A stretch of DNA of 64,000 bases, taken from contig OZ037871.1 of assembly GCA_964035575.1 (NCBI GenBank), positions 62,001 through 126,000 of the forward strand, read 5' to 3'. Under the pieces are notes generated by a model. It was given only the letters and a program-made list of their open reading frames with translations. It was not told the DNA's origin and did not search any database. Positions 53,898 through 64,000 of the stretch are shown piece after piece. The DNA is from Rhynchopus sp. YZ270_cl-10. Lineage: Eukaryota; Euglenozoa; Diplonemea; Diplonemida; Diplonemidae. Numbering within the stretch: position 1 is the first letter of the stretch; every line of letters begins with the position of its first letter. The translations under genes and the position numbers were made by a program.

Positions 53898-54404
53898 CAA
53901 AGGCTGACATAAAAAATAATAACAATCCGTGGTGGGTTGGAGAGGGGGAGTGAAGGGGTGTTGGGGGGGGGAATAATGAGTGAAAAAAAGCGCGGTTAAA
54001 CACAAAAAAGAGAAGAGAAATGATACGATATCCAGGCACCTCCTACTGACTCACATACCACATCGTACCCTCAGATGAAAGCATAATTACCGACCAACAA
54101 CAAAGGTGTAAAACACAAACCTTTTTTTGGTGATTTTTGATACTCTGAAATCCAAAAAAAAAACCCCGACCTTTACGGGACACCTCTGTAATGTCCTTTT
54201 CACAATAAAGTGCATCTAGCATTTCTAAGTACAGTTGGGCAAAGTAATATTGGCCGACCAAAAAAAGTCGCCAAAACTGCAAAAAAAAAACCCCTAAAAT
54301 TTGACAATATTATTTGGTCGCCAAGATTCTTGTCTGACTGGAGGTAGAGGGGAATCCTTTCCCTTCTGTTAAAACATGTCCCCCTTAAAAAAAAACTGGA
54401 AAAA

Positions 54405-54460
54405 GTTAGATTCAAAAACTTTCAGTTCACAGAATTGAAAGCATTTGAGAGGGTCAACAA
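54405..54460 (+). repeat. Dispersed hairpin repeat, family C
   Basis: TTAGATTCAAAAACTTTCAG, TTCACAGAATTGAAAGC and TTTGAGAGGGTCAACA. Arms reduced to ACTTTCA/TGAAAGC. Confidence 0.6.
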
Positions 54461-54631
54461 AAAAAAAAAAAAAGAAAGACGAGAGAGCAGGCTTTGCGCT
54501 AATTTTAGGCCCTTGGCCCGGGATTTTTGGATATTTTTGTGGTGCGTTTTTTTTTTTGCAAACCGGGGTTTCCTTAAGAAAACCAGAGAATCCCATATTG
54601 CACAGTAAGGGTACTTTAGAGTGTTTTTGTA

Positions 54632-56033
54632 CAGTGTGACACAGAATTAATGGCCGATGACGACATTTTGTAAAAATTGTTATATTATTCTAAAAAATAG
54701 GCAAAATTTGACTCATTTCATTGCATTTTCAACTGGCCGTGTATGAAAAGTGTGTGTGTGGGGAAAATATTAATATGGAAATATCCCTTTTTGGTAAAAA
54801 AGGGTGTATGTGTAAAAAAAAAAAATACAGTGTAGCAGTACAAACGAGTGGGTGCACAAAAATAAATAGAGCATGCATTAGTATTTTGTGTGCATTCCGT
54901 TGGAATTGCGAACTGCGTCTAGGCGTCGTGGCATTGACATGATGTAACGTGCAACGAAGCTATTGTCCATCTTGGACCATTCCTTGTTGATGGCACGTTT
55001 AAGTGCTGACACGTCTTTGGGCTCCCGTTCGTTGACTGCAGTCTGCAGCTTGGCCCAGGTTCTCAATAGGATTGAGATCAGGGGAGTTGCCTGGCCAGTC
55101 AGCTTTAGGGAGGAACGAGAAAGGTTGGGAGGAGAGGAATGCTTGAGTAACGTTCGCAGTGTGGCAGGGTGCCCCATCCTGCTGAAACGTGTAGCTACTG
55201 TCAGGCAGGAGTTCTTTTATTTCTTTGAGCGCTTTCTGTAAGACGAGCGTACGGTACTTCTCTGCATTGAGAGCACCGTCATAGAAATAGAGCTTCGTCT
55301 TACCTCTGGTGGTGATTCCTCCCCAGACGTGAACCTTCTGCGTAGCCCTGACCTTATCAACGGTTGGGGGCGGCTCATCACCATCTGCAACCCAGACAAC
55401 ATCGTTCTTCTTGCTCACCCGAGAAAAAAGCCAAAAGTCTTTTTCATCGGTGAACATCACCTTTGACCAGTCGGTGTTTCGATGCGTTTCAGCAAACTCT
55501 ATCCGGGCAGTGATGTTCTTTTCCGAGAGCTTTGGTTTGCTCTTCGTTTGAACGGGCTTCAGCCCCTTCTCCTTCAGGCACCTGCGGACACTCTCCCTCG
55601 AAATCTGTAGTCGCGACGCTACTTTCCTGCAAGACTGAAACCGCTTGCCCCGCATGTGTCTAACCACCCTATTCTTAACGGTGTCGGTGGTGGCCGATCT
55701 CTTGCGTCCCCTCCCTGGCTTGTCCGAAAAATTCCGCTCTCCAGCGCGGTACTCCTTCACCCACCTACCCAAACTCCTCTTCGCAACGTTCAGCAACTCC
55801 GCCACCTCATCATGGCTCTTACCGCCAACAACGACTAGCGACGCTGCCTGTAGGCGCAACCCTTCCCTCGTGGCCTCAGTGTTCACTTTACCCTTAACCA
55901 TTATATTTTTGCTTTTATTGTGTTCCTGGGCGTAAATATTTTATGTTTTGGGGGTGTTTTGAATATGTCCTTGTCAAAATTTGCCGTTTTTTTATAAAAT
56001 GTCTTCATCGGCCATTAATTCTGTGTCACACTG
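54632..56033 (-). mobile_element. Tc1/mariner transposon, DD37E type (1402 bp)
   Basis: Inverted ends CAGTGTGACACAGAATTAAT, then GGCCGATGA-GACATTTT, about 44 bp with two mismatches, flanked by TA (54630-54631, 56034-56035). It encodes a transposase on the minus strand. It sits inside a spacer repeat whose uninterrupted copy (GTACTTTAGAGTGTTTTTG joined to CACACACTAGCTCGCGCAA) survives near 56626-56660, so the empty site is visible nearby. Near-identical ends imply recent insertion. Confidence 0.95.
54878..55901 (-). pseudogene. Tc1-like transposase, single frameshift near the catalytic Glu
   Basis: ATG at 55899-55901. Residues ~10-50 and ~85-115 are paired-type helix-turn-helix regions (HDEVAELLNVAKRSLGRWVK; FQSCRKVASRLQISRESVRR) with GRGRK between them. 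The catalytic triad is D152 (VMFTDEKDF), D242 (FQQDGAPCHT) and E280 (WPGNSPDLNPIENL). There are 37 residues between the second Asp and the Glu, hence DD37E rather than the DD34E of classical Tc1. Just after IENL the frame shifts (a 2-base loss at about 55057-55064, where family members have LW). The tail (AKLQTAVNEREPKDVSALKR... ending GMHTKY at 54878) continues in the next frame. Probably inactive as it stands, but only just. Confidence 0.92.
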
Positions 56034-56039
56034 TATACA

Positions 56040-56910
56040 CATGTGACCCCACCGTGGAGAGCAATCGGCTCGCGCAATCAAAAGAAAGCAGATAAAAGGG
56101 AAAAGAAAAAAAGAAAAAAGTTGGGTACCGTGCGCCTGCGGCGCTACCTGTTCCCTACCCTACTTTATTTCTAAATATGATGTACTTATGTACAGTGTTC
56201 ATTTTCTTTTGAGTACGACAATGCGCTGCTGAACCGTCTCCACCCTCGCTGCGTGAGAGCGGCACCCCCTCCGAGGCCATAACCGTCCTGGTTTTTGTTC
56301 TCACTCTTCTCTGTGGTCACAGAAACCCCATAGTTGCTTCTTCAGTACATTGGTGTTTCCAGTCAAAACACTACAATTTCACGCCAAGTTGGGGTTTCAG
56401 ACTGAAAATGACCCCTGTTTACGGTATGGGTTCATATTTTGTGAAAATTTAAGTCACTGAAATTTTGCCCATTTTTCCGTATTTCCCCCACCACAAGCCG
56501 GGATTGGCTCGGAAATACCACAAAACGACCTCTTGGGCGGAAAAAAAAGGAAATTTACGCACTTTTTGAGACCGGGGTTTCCTTACTAAAACCAGAGGAA
56601 TCTCATATTTCATAATTAGGGTACTTTAGAGTGTTTTTGCACACACTAGCTCGCGCAATCGAAAGAAAGCAGAGAAAAAGGAAAAGGAAAAAGAAAGAAG
56701 TTGGGTACCGTGCGCCTGCGGCGCTACCTGTTGCCAACAGCCAGTCAAAAAACACCACAATTTCATCTGAATTTGGGGTTTCAGACTGAAAATGCCCCTT
56801 GTTTAGGAGTACGGGTTCATATTTTGTGAAAATTTAAGTCACTAAAATTTTGTCCATTTTCCCGAATATGCCCCACCACAGCGCGGGATTGGCTCGGAAA
56901 TGCCACAAAA
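56040..56910 (+). repeat. Tandemly duplicated spacer repeat, 2 main units
   Basis: Unit parts: GCTCGCGCAATC, GTTGGGTACCGTGCGCCTGC, GGGGTTTCAGACTGAAAATG, CATATTTTGTGAAAATTTAA, GGGATTGGCTCGGAAAT and GACCGGGGTTTCCTTACTAA. They occur in order at 56069-56640 and again at 56646-56910, with an additional partial unit (CCGGGGTTTCCTTAAG) at 54560 left of the Tc1 insertion and an inverted piece at 33750. No coding. Confidence 0.7.
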
Positions 56911-57344
56911 CACTGTTTTTTTACCCCCAGACGTAACCCTATTTGAGGTGCGTTTTTTTGGGCCCGGAACACGATTTTTCAGATTTTTTTCCAAAAGTTA
57001 GCGCGAAGCCTGCGAGAGAGAGACAAAGAGAGTAGTTGAAACGTACTAAAACGCAGCTCGGTCGTTCTCATGCTAAGGGAAAAACACACACAGACCATTC
57101 AAATACTCTCGTGAAACACACACTTCAAAAGAGGAAGAAGGAAGCAAGAAACGCACACAAAAAAAAGCAAAAAGCAACAACAGATCAAAACTGGCCTTTC
57201 CCAACTTTTTTTTTTGAAAGGCAAATGCGTTTAGAACGCACCGAACAGAGGGAAAGAAGAAAAAGATGAGAAACGGAGTGGGATATTTAATAGTTATTAT
57301 GCAATAAGTTGGGTCTGAGAGAGCCGGTGAAATCAAAACCGACC

Positions 57345-57395
57345 GGGGGTGGAGGGGTTTGAGGGGGGTTGAAGGGGGTTGAGGGCTGGGGTGAG
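57345..57395 (+). repeat. G-rich tandem (possible G-quadruplex)
   Basis: Repeats of GAGGGGGGTTGAAGGGG type supply at least four G runs within 50 bases. No adjoining gene was recognised, so any role is unclear. Confidence 0.5.
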
Positions 57396-57815
57396 AGTGG
57401 TTGTTGTTTCTTTGATTTTTATTTTGTTTTTTTGCTGTAGCTGTCAATGACCCCACAGAAAAGAGCCCCCCTCTCGTAGTCCAAAGAACAGAGAAAACTT
57501 GGCTCCAAATAAGTTTGGCGGATTGTGAGTATTTTTTTTGGGGGTAATGTGGCAACCTTTCTCCCGCCAAACATATTGTACCCACTACAATACTGAAGCA
57601 ACAACGAGATCAAAAGATCGAATACTTAAAACCCGGTGGACTGGTAATGCAAAGTCCTGGTGGCATGACCAATCCACTGTGCAGAGAAGCTTGCCCAGGA
57701 ACTGCACTTTGAAAAACAAAAAACGAAAAAAAAATCCTGAAAAATGAGTTCAAAAAAACTGTAAACCGAAAACTATCACCAAAAAAAAGACCCCAGGAGA
57801 AAACAGGGTTGGGGT

Positions 57816-57850
57816 AAGATGATCCCAAGCATCTCCGTACTTGGCACCTT
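57816..57850 (+). repeat. Short hairpin module, family A (paired-change copy)
   Basis: AAGATGATCCCAAGC, ATCTCCGTA, CTTGGCACCTT. The inner arms CCAAG/CTTGG replace CTAAG/CTTAG, a two-sided change preserving pairing. Confidence 0.65.
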
Positions 57851-58665
57851 TAAAAAAAAATTACAAATCTGCTACGAACCTCTATACTTGGAACCAGAGA
57901 ACAGAGAGTGAAGAGCCAACAGGGGGTTATTGGTGCCCCTCTGGCGACCCCCATATTGCGTACTTCAAAAATTAGAGCCCCCCCTGGGTAGGGGGAAGCA
58001 AAGGAATGAGCGTTTGGTGTATTTTTCACGACTTAAAAAGAAAAATTTGTTTCATAATATTATACTTTCCGATCAAAGAGAAGAGAAAAGCACAAAAAAG
58101 GACGTTCTCTACAAGATACATCCAAAGAGAAAAAAAGGTATTTCAACATATGGCAGTATGCAAATTGATAGCATAGGAGGAGGGGATCAATACTGTCCCC
58201 ATCTTTCTTATTGAGAAAAAATAAAATAAAATAACTTTGACAATAGGATCAAAGGCTTCGCGTGGTGGGTGGTGGGGGGGGAAAAGAAACGTAGATTGAA
58301 TGCATGCACCTCCTCATACTCGCAGCAAAGGAGAGAGAAGGAACAGACACGTTGCACCTTGATGGCCACAGGGCGACATACATGGGCGGTGTTTTTTTTG
58401 TTGTGTCATGAGTAAAAAAGGGGGAAAAAATCATCATATACTGTCAAGGAAGCGAAAGTACTGAAAGAAAGAACAAAAGGGATAATTGAAATAATGTCGA
58501 AAAAAAAAAAAGGGAAATGAACCCTTAGGTGAATGTGCCTTCACCGTGTGTGCAAAAAAGAAAAAAGAAAGTTTTTTGTGTGAATCACTGATGAACCAAA
58601 TTGCCACCTTTAAAAAATTTCATAGATCGCGCGTTGTTGTTATTTTGGACAAAAGAAAGGTTTGT

Positions 58666-58796
58666 AAGATGACTCTAAGCCTTTGCTTTGGTCACCAAAA
58701 ACCAAAAAAAAAAAACACTATGTCAACGTTAAGGGAAAAAAAAGAGAAGTTGAAAGTGCAGGCGCCTCACCATTCGATCGGCAGATGCAGACACTG
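58666..58796 (+). repeat. Family A module followed by family B
   Basis: 58666-58696: AAGATGACTCTAAGCCTTTG, then CTTTGGTCACC. 58748-58796: GTTGAAAGTGCAGGCGCCTC, then ACCATTCGATCGGCAG and CAGACACT. The A-then-B order with ~50 bases between is also seen at 52550-52731 and 38682-38978. Confidence 0.6.
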
Positions 58797-59169
58797 TTAC
58801 AAAAAAAAAAAAAAACAAAAAAAAATAGATTTTTTTAAGATGAACATAATAAAGACAAATAGTGGTATTTTTTTCCCAAAGGGCTCTCCAATGCGCGCAG
58901 ACGGCTACCTCAAGAGAGAGGGAGTAATATATTACAGCACTGAGAACAAAATTAGTAACACCATTCCCTTACTAAATCTGTTGATATATAATGGAGAAGT
59001 CTATAAAAGAAAGCAGGGGGGATGGGGGTAAAGAAAAGCTAGTAAGATGAACCGTGCCCTCGACACACACACACATACGCATCTTTGAGCAATTTGTGTA
59101 GGGGGGAAACTGAAGAATCATAATGTGGGTCGTTGTGGGTCCTAGACCCTGAATTCCTTGGTTGTATTA

Positions 59170-59374
59170 GTGGAGACACTGAGGATGCGCTCCACTACTC
59201 TTTGTGTTCGACAATCACCTGCTAATGCAGGATCTGTACTCAATGTCGCCCGAAGGCTCATGCACTTTAGAGACGTAGACGGAGATCGTCCTCAAACTTC
59301 TTCTTTTTGATAAATTGTTGGAGTAGTGTAGTTGTTGCCTCGGTTGTGTTGCCACAGTTTGTGCAATCTGCACT
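59170..59374 (+). repeat. Module cluster: families D, K and E
   Basis: 59170-59205 (GAGACACTGAGGATGCGCTC) is family D; 59209-59262 (GACAATCACCTGCTAATGC, then GTCGCCCGAAGGCTC) is family K, as at 17367-17420; 59307-59374 is family E with a ~16-base internal expansion. Confidence 0.55.
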
Positions 59375-60237
59375 GTTTTTTTTTTACAACCATTGCTTCA
59401 GGATCATGCATTGAAAAGACCTTGTATATTCAACACCGCTAGTTGCTTCGGGTGGTCCCCAGTGGATCGGGGAAAGCTGTCTAACGGTGTGGGTGTTCAT
59501 ATGGGAACAGGAGATTGATATAGTTCTTGACGGTCCTAGACGGAGTATTCCGTCCAAAACAGCAAAGCTGCCCGACACAATGAAATTGAAAGTCCAAAAA
59601 TAAAGTAAAATATGCACCAAGTCTTTTATAACACAAAAAAACACAACGTTCGATAGTCGCGTTGTTTATGTGCAATAAAGTCGTTGTGTACATCATCTGG
59701 CTTTCGGATGTCGGTTGCGGTAAAAATAATACTAAAAAAAACTAAAAATGGGTCGATCCAAAGGGTGGACCGATCCGTTGAAAAAAAAGGGAAAACATAA
59801 TTTTGTTTTTTTGTTGCAAAGGTGTGACACCAGGGGACTTTAATAGTTTGAGTTTTTTAAAAAAAAATAATTCTCAAAACAATGTACATTGTGTCTCATC
59901 TCCACCCTTCGCAAACGGTTCGCATTGACAAAGGAAGAAAAAAAAAGGGAATGAAGGAAACTCCGATGGAAGATGGTATAGAGAAGCCCGTAACACCTTA
60001 CAATTGACATCGGGGTTATAAATTGTGAAAGAGAGAGAGAAAATGGAAATTATCAATACTAATTAGGCGGGAGCGCACTTTATTTTGTTTGTGTGGCTCA
60101 ATTTTAATATCACATCACATTGTCACTGTGCTTTCTCTTCACAGGAAGAAACAGAAAGACACAGGAGGGGGTGGACCAAGACGACTCCGTTCGTCCCAAA
60201 CAAAAAAAAAAAAAAAAAAAAAAAAAAAAACATAATT

Positions 60238-62006
60238 CAGGGTTCTATACAGCATTCCGCCCACGAGGGGCTGGCTCGGTCAGAATCGGTTTGACTCGGT
60301 CAGCCCAAAAAAAAATTTTCCCCTCCGCAGGGAATTAGATAGGTTTTGGGGGGTTTCGCTGAAACTCGGTCGAGCCCGGGTCCCCAACCCAGCTCAAGTT
60401 GGGGGCCTCCGGCGGAATGTGAGAATTCCTCGGTTATCCAACTGCGGAGTTCGGCACTTCATTGATAGCAATTCGTGCACCAGGCACACGTGGTACACGA
60501 ATTGTCAGAACTGTCAGTAACCTCAGTACATTTACAACAAAGAAAGGGCGGTCACGGCACCCAAAGCGACGGTACGCTACTTTTATTATTTCGCCATGCT
60601 GCGTGCTTCCTTTTCCTTCGGCGTTTGACCAATTGAGTCGCGTTCTGGCTGTGACGGGGTCACTTTGTTCATGAGGCCATTTCTGGTCACTCTCAGAGGC
60701 TCGTGGGAGGTACCAAAATTTCCACCCAAGATTTGGGGAAAAAATCTGAAATTTACAGGGCGTTCGCCCCGGGGCGAAAAATATTTTTTTTCGTTAAAAA
60801 AATCTTTTCCTGAAAAAATGACATTTTATTTCGCCCCAGGGCTTCGCCCCACCGGGGCGAAACCCTGTATAAATAAATAAATAAATAAAAAAAGGGGGAA
60901 AAATTTTATTGTTCACTTTGTCAAAATCTCTTTGTTTTTCTCTTTGTCTATTTTTCCTGCATTTTTTATTCTCTTCTTTGTACTTTCTTTTGTTTTGGTT
61001 GTTGTTAGATAAGCTCAATCGCCTATCGAGTTCTGTGAATAGCACGGAACTCCTTTTCATGTGTATCCATGGAAATCAGTATCATATGTGATACCGGGGA
61101 GAGAAAAATTGGAGGTAAAAAATTTTGAAAAAAGGTGTCGTTTGAGAAAAACAAGCAAACGGACGCGCTGTGTGAAAAACGAGTGTTTCTCTGCGCGTGA
61201 TATTTTGTGGGGAAGAATAAAACATTATGAAAAAAGCTCGTTGCGTTCCCACTATCGTTTCCGCTGCGCTCTCACTAGCGTTCCCACTCCATTCGGTTTT
61301 CTCTTACTTAAAAAAAAAGAGAGAGAGAGATTTCTCCCCACCACCCTGTAGACCCCCCCGGAGGGGGGGTCGCAGAGGGGTGTCCACTGTACTCAAAATC
61401 ATCCGCAAACCCGCCTGCTGTGAGAGGAAGTTTCCCCAGCACTCCCGCTCGCTCCTCAATCCTGCAGTCTGCTGAAGGTGTACCGTACCCCCTGTTATAG
61501 AAGGTGTCACTGCTCGTGTCAACTCTATCTTCAATGGCAGAGAGTTGAAAATAATCAAAATAAGGATGAAGTCTCATATGACAGATGCCTCTCTCTTGTA
61601 CATCTGCTTGATTAAACAACACAAAGAGACCCTCAGTGAGGGGGGATTGATGAAATTCTCCATCGTTTTGCTGGTTTTAGTATCAGGAAAGTGCAGCTGT
61701 AATATCACTTGTGCTGGGGAAGGGATCACGCGCAAATCGCAAATTTTTTTTTGACCATTCAGTACCAGGGATTCACCCCACGAACTAACTTCTCTCCGGC
61801 GGGAAAATTTTTTTTGACCTATTTTAAGCACTAGTAAAAAAACGAAAATTTCGGGGGTTTTGGCATTTCGCCACGATCAGGAAAAAACGATGGCGATAGC
61901 GAACGCCCTGGAAATTTATAAAAAAAAAAAAAAAAAAAAACGTCTGACCGAGTCAACGTCTGACTCGGTCAGACCGACCGAGTGACCGGACCTGTATAGA
62001 ACCCTG
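60238..62006. mobile_element. Inverted-repeat element hosting a nested hAT copy
   Basis: Perfect 15-bp ends CAGGGTTCTATACAG / CTGTATAGAACCCTG, with ACTCGGTCAG repeats just inside both ends. The flanks share ATAATT (60232-60237, 62007-62012). Without the nested hAT copy (60756-61910 plus one duplication) the element is ~600 bp and codes for nothing recognisable; it includes a family H fragment (GACGGTACGCTACTTTTATT). The CAGGG start suggests a hAT relation, but the duplication seen is 6 rather than 8 bp. Confidence 0.75.
60756..61910. mobile_element. Non-autonomous hAT element, copy 2 (1155 bp)
   Basis: Inverted copy of 15445-16194, with the same CAGGGCGTTCGC ends and an exact 8-bp duplication GAAATTTA (60748-60755, 61911-61918). 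About 400 additional internal bases (roughly 60900-61305) either arrived here or were lost in copy 1. No transposase. It inserted into the element at 60238-62006 after that element was in place. Confidence 0.92.
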
Positions 62007-62639
62007 ATAATTTATAAATAGAAGCACAATGTGCAGCGTGAGGAGTGAATGAAAAAAAAAGTGCAAAAAAAAATAATACCATCCGCTGTTTGTGGCAGTA
62101 CAATATACACGCAAAAAGGGGGGTAAAATTAGAGGGAAATTCGTTGGCAAAGTACACATTCCTCATTAGCTTTCTGAAAAAGATTTTTTTTGTAGTTTCG
62201 ACAATCACCTGTCCGAGGACGGGTTCTGTACACATTTTTTTTTTTTTGTTTTTTTTTGTAACATGAGATTTAACTTGTGGTGTTTCACTAAATTGCAATA
62301 AGACGACTTGAGATGAGCGCAAATATAACTCAAAAGAAAAAGAGGGATAACCCTTCGACACATAACTTGTATTTTCTTTTAATAGACAGGCGTAAAATCC
62401 ACAGCGGTTCTTTTGAATGTGACAAGCTATTTGGAATGAGCAAACCACCTGGACAAACCTTCCCCCCTCACATCAGCTTTGGCTAAAGAGAGGGCGTTCA
62501 GTTTAATTTTGTTTTGTTTTTTTGTTTTGTTTTTTTGTTTTTTGAAAATGCAAATGCACTACCGTCCATTAGATGGCAGGCACCAGGATGGGAAATCCTC
62601 ACAACGATCTCAGAGTCACCTGTTGGCGTGAAGATCAAG

Positions 62640-62765
62640 TTTACTTGAAATACAACAGCCCCGTTGTGTACCTTGGTACACAGCATGACCAGGTGTACCG
62701 GGGTGGACCCCCCCCCCAACCATGCAGTCCTACAATCCATTTTTTCGTGGTTTGCATCTGATCAA
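62640..62765 (+). repeat. Dispersed repeat, family F (3'-truncated copy)
   Basis: TTACTTGAAATACAACAGCC, GGTGTACCGGGGTGGACCCC, CATGCAGTCCTACAATCCAT, TTTGCATCTGATC. Ends before the GCTACTCCTGC part. Confidence 0.65.
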
Positions 62766-63144
62766 AACAACACTACAGGGCTAACCCAAAAAGGGATAAT
62801 ATGTTCCTTTTCTTACATCCTATCATATCACACACAATTTGGGGCAATATTCTGCACAAGAATTACCCCCATTATCAGAACACACACAGCTTGCGATAGG
62901 TACACACAACGAGAGCGAAAACAGCAAAAAAAAAAAAAAACACACAAAAAAAAATCATCACACAGTGTGCAGGATACAGGATGCAATATTTGTGCCTGTC
63001 TGGAAGACGTATTTCACAGGGTTGCTTTGTTTTGTGTAGACCTTTTGAAGCATGACCCACAGAGAGGTAGATTCGTGGAAGCTGTGGGGGTTTCTCTGGT
63101 CTGACAACGCCTTTTAAAAAGGCGGCAAAGTGTTGGTAAATAAA

Positions 63145-63182
<38 letters not shown>

Positions 63183-64000
63183 CAAAAGAGTTTTTTCAAA
63201 AAAAACCCAACAGAAATCTGAGGGAATATTCCCTCCCATTCATTTTGTATTCGATTCACTAAAGGAAAGTAAAAAAGAAAAAAAGAAAAAAAAAAGAGTG
63301 TTGAAAGTGCAAACGCCCCATCGTTCATCGGACGCAGACACTGGGAAATATAAAAAAAAAATGCACATTTGGGGAAGAGGGGTGTAGATAAGATTTAGAA
63401 AAATCGGTGGAGAAAAAAAAGTGGGTTTACAGATCTTTTTTGAACAATGTAATTGCAGGGAAGAGGAAATGGATGTTCGGAAGGAGAGGAGAAAAAACAA
63501 TAGGGCAAGCATTAAGGAGAACTGCCCAAGAAAGGGCTGCGAAAAAGCAAAGAGAAGTTGAAAGTGCAAACGACACACCGGACACCGGGGACGCAAAGCA
63601 CTGAAACAAAACAAAAAAAAAAGTTTGTAAGATGAACCTGAGCCTCACGGACTTAGTCACCGATTCAAACGAAGGAGAGGAACGCTTCAATGATTCTATT
63701 TTGTGAAAAATTTGGGTTAAATGTAGGGGGGCCTATGCACCGGCTATTCCTTCATTTGGCTCGGAAAATTTGGCGCCTTTCGGCAAAAAAACCCAAAAAT
63801 AGATGAAACTACCCTATATACCTCACCAAAAATCACTTTCCGCCGGGTTTCAGGCACTTTTGAGCCTTTTTTCTTCAATTTTTTTTTTGAAAAAAATCTG
63901 CAAAAAAACTGAAAATGGCAAAGGCAAATCCAGTGTAAAATGACAATTTTCAACAAAATGTGCGTTTAAATGTGCCAACGGGCAGCATTTTGTTTAAATT
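62766..64000. other. Spacer to the right edge, with B and A modules
   Basis: Family B at 63302-63344 and 63556-63602 (both GTTGAAAGTGCAAACG, ending in CACT-type arms), family A at 63629-63661 (CTGAG/CTTAG), and a poly-T run of over 30 bases near 63147-63182. The last 250 bases (TTGGCTCGGAAAATTTGGCG) recall the 56-kb repeat. No gene recognised. Confidence 0.45.
63556..63661 (+). repeat. Family B module followed by family A
   Basis: 63556-63602: GTTGAAAGTGCAAACGACAC, then ACCGGACACCGGGGACG and AGCACT, with AGTGC/GCACT arms. 63629-63661: AAGATGAACCTGAGCCTCAC, then GGACTTAGTCACC. Only 26 bases separate them. Confidence 0.6.

Noticed and set aside
1-64000. tRNA, 5S or snRNA genes
   Set aside because: I looked for GGTTCGAATC-like B boxes and paired arms on both strands and found nothing convincing; a covariance search was not possible.

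Overview
The window looks like nuclear DNA of a diplonemid (Euglenozoa) or a close relative. The main clue is a 39-base sequence at 2918-2956 (minus strand) that, from memory, closely resembles the diplonemid spliced leader (SL). A decayed second copy lies at 14670-14919 and a 13-base fragment at 48383-48395. Other clues fit: every recognisable coding region is on the minus strand, genes are sparse, coding DNA is GC-richer than the A-rich spacers, and several genes carry short GT-AG cis-introns (45-233 bases). The species call is inference.

Layout. 1-2956: 5' part of an APE-type LINE with an SL sequence abutting its 5' end. 6353-7326: four-exon ankyrin gene. 7904-9550: SPRY-like/EF-hand gene. 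10574-11491: ubiquitin-like/leucine-rich-repeat gene. Three paralogous three-exon membrane cyclase-homology receptors lie at 17639-20433 (C1), 34728-37588 (C2) and 43054-45771 (C3). Summed exon lengths are multiples of three in all four intron-containing genes. C2 and C3 share an identical pre-ATG segment and near-identical membrane-proximal parts, but have different ectodomain cores and linkers.

The rest is mostly mobile and repetitive DNA. A Tc1/mariner element with a DD37E transposase (54632-56033) has TA duplications. Two copies of a non-autonomous hAT element (15445-16194 and 60756-61910) each have an 8-bp duplication; the second is nested in another inverted-repeat element (60238-62006). 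There is a Mutator-like element with 9-bp duplications (50221-52425), a 0.6-kb near-perfect foldback (40486-41093), two TIR-bounded elements with broken tyrosine-recombinase-like coding (23177-24252, 25384-26120), many MITE-size elements, an 18-bp minisatellite and a 10-bp satellite inside a TIR element.

The least explained signal is a set of short dispersed modules, all on the + strand (antisense to the genes). The best has about 20 copies of a roughly 35-base hairpin with paired arm changes. Several families occur in mixed order through nearly every spacer, and one copy sits in a C2 intron. I know of no described family matching them. No tRNA, rRNA, CRISPR array or + strand gene could be supported.
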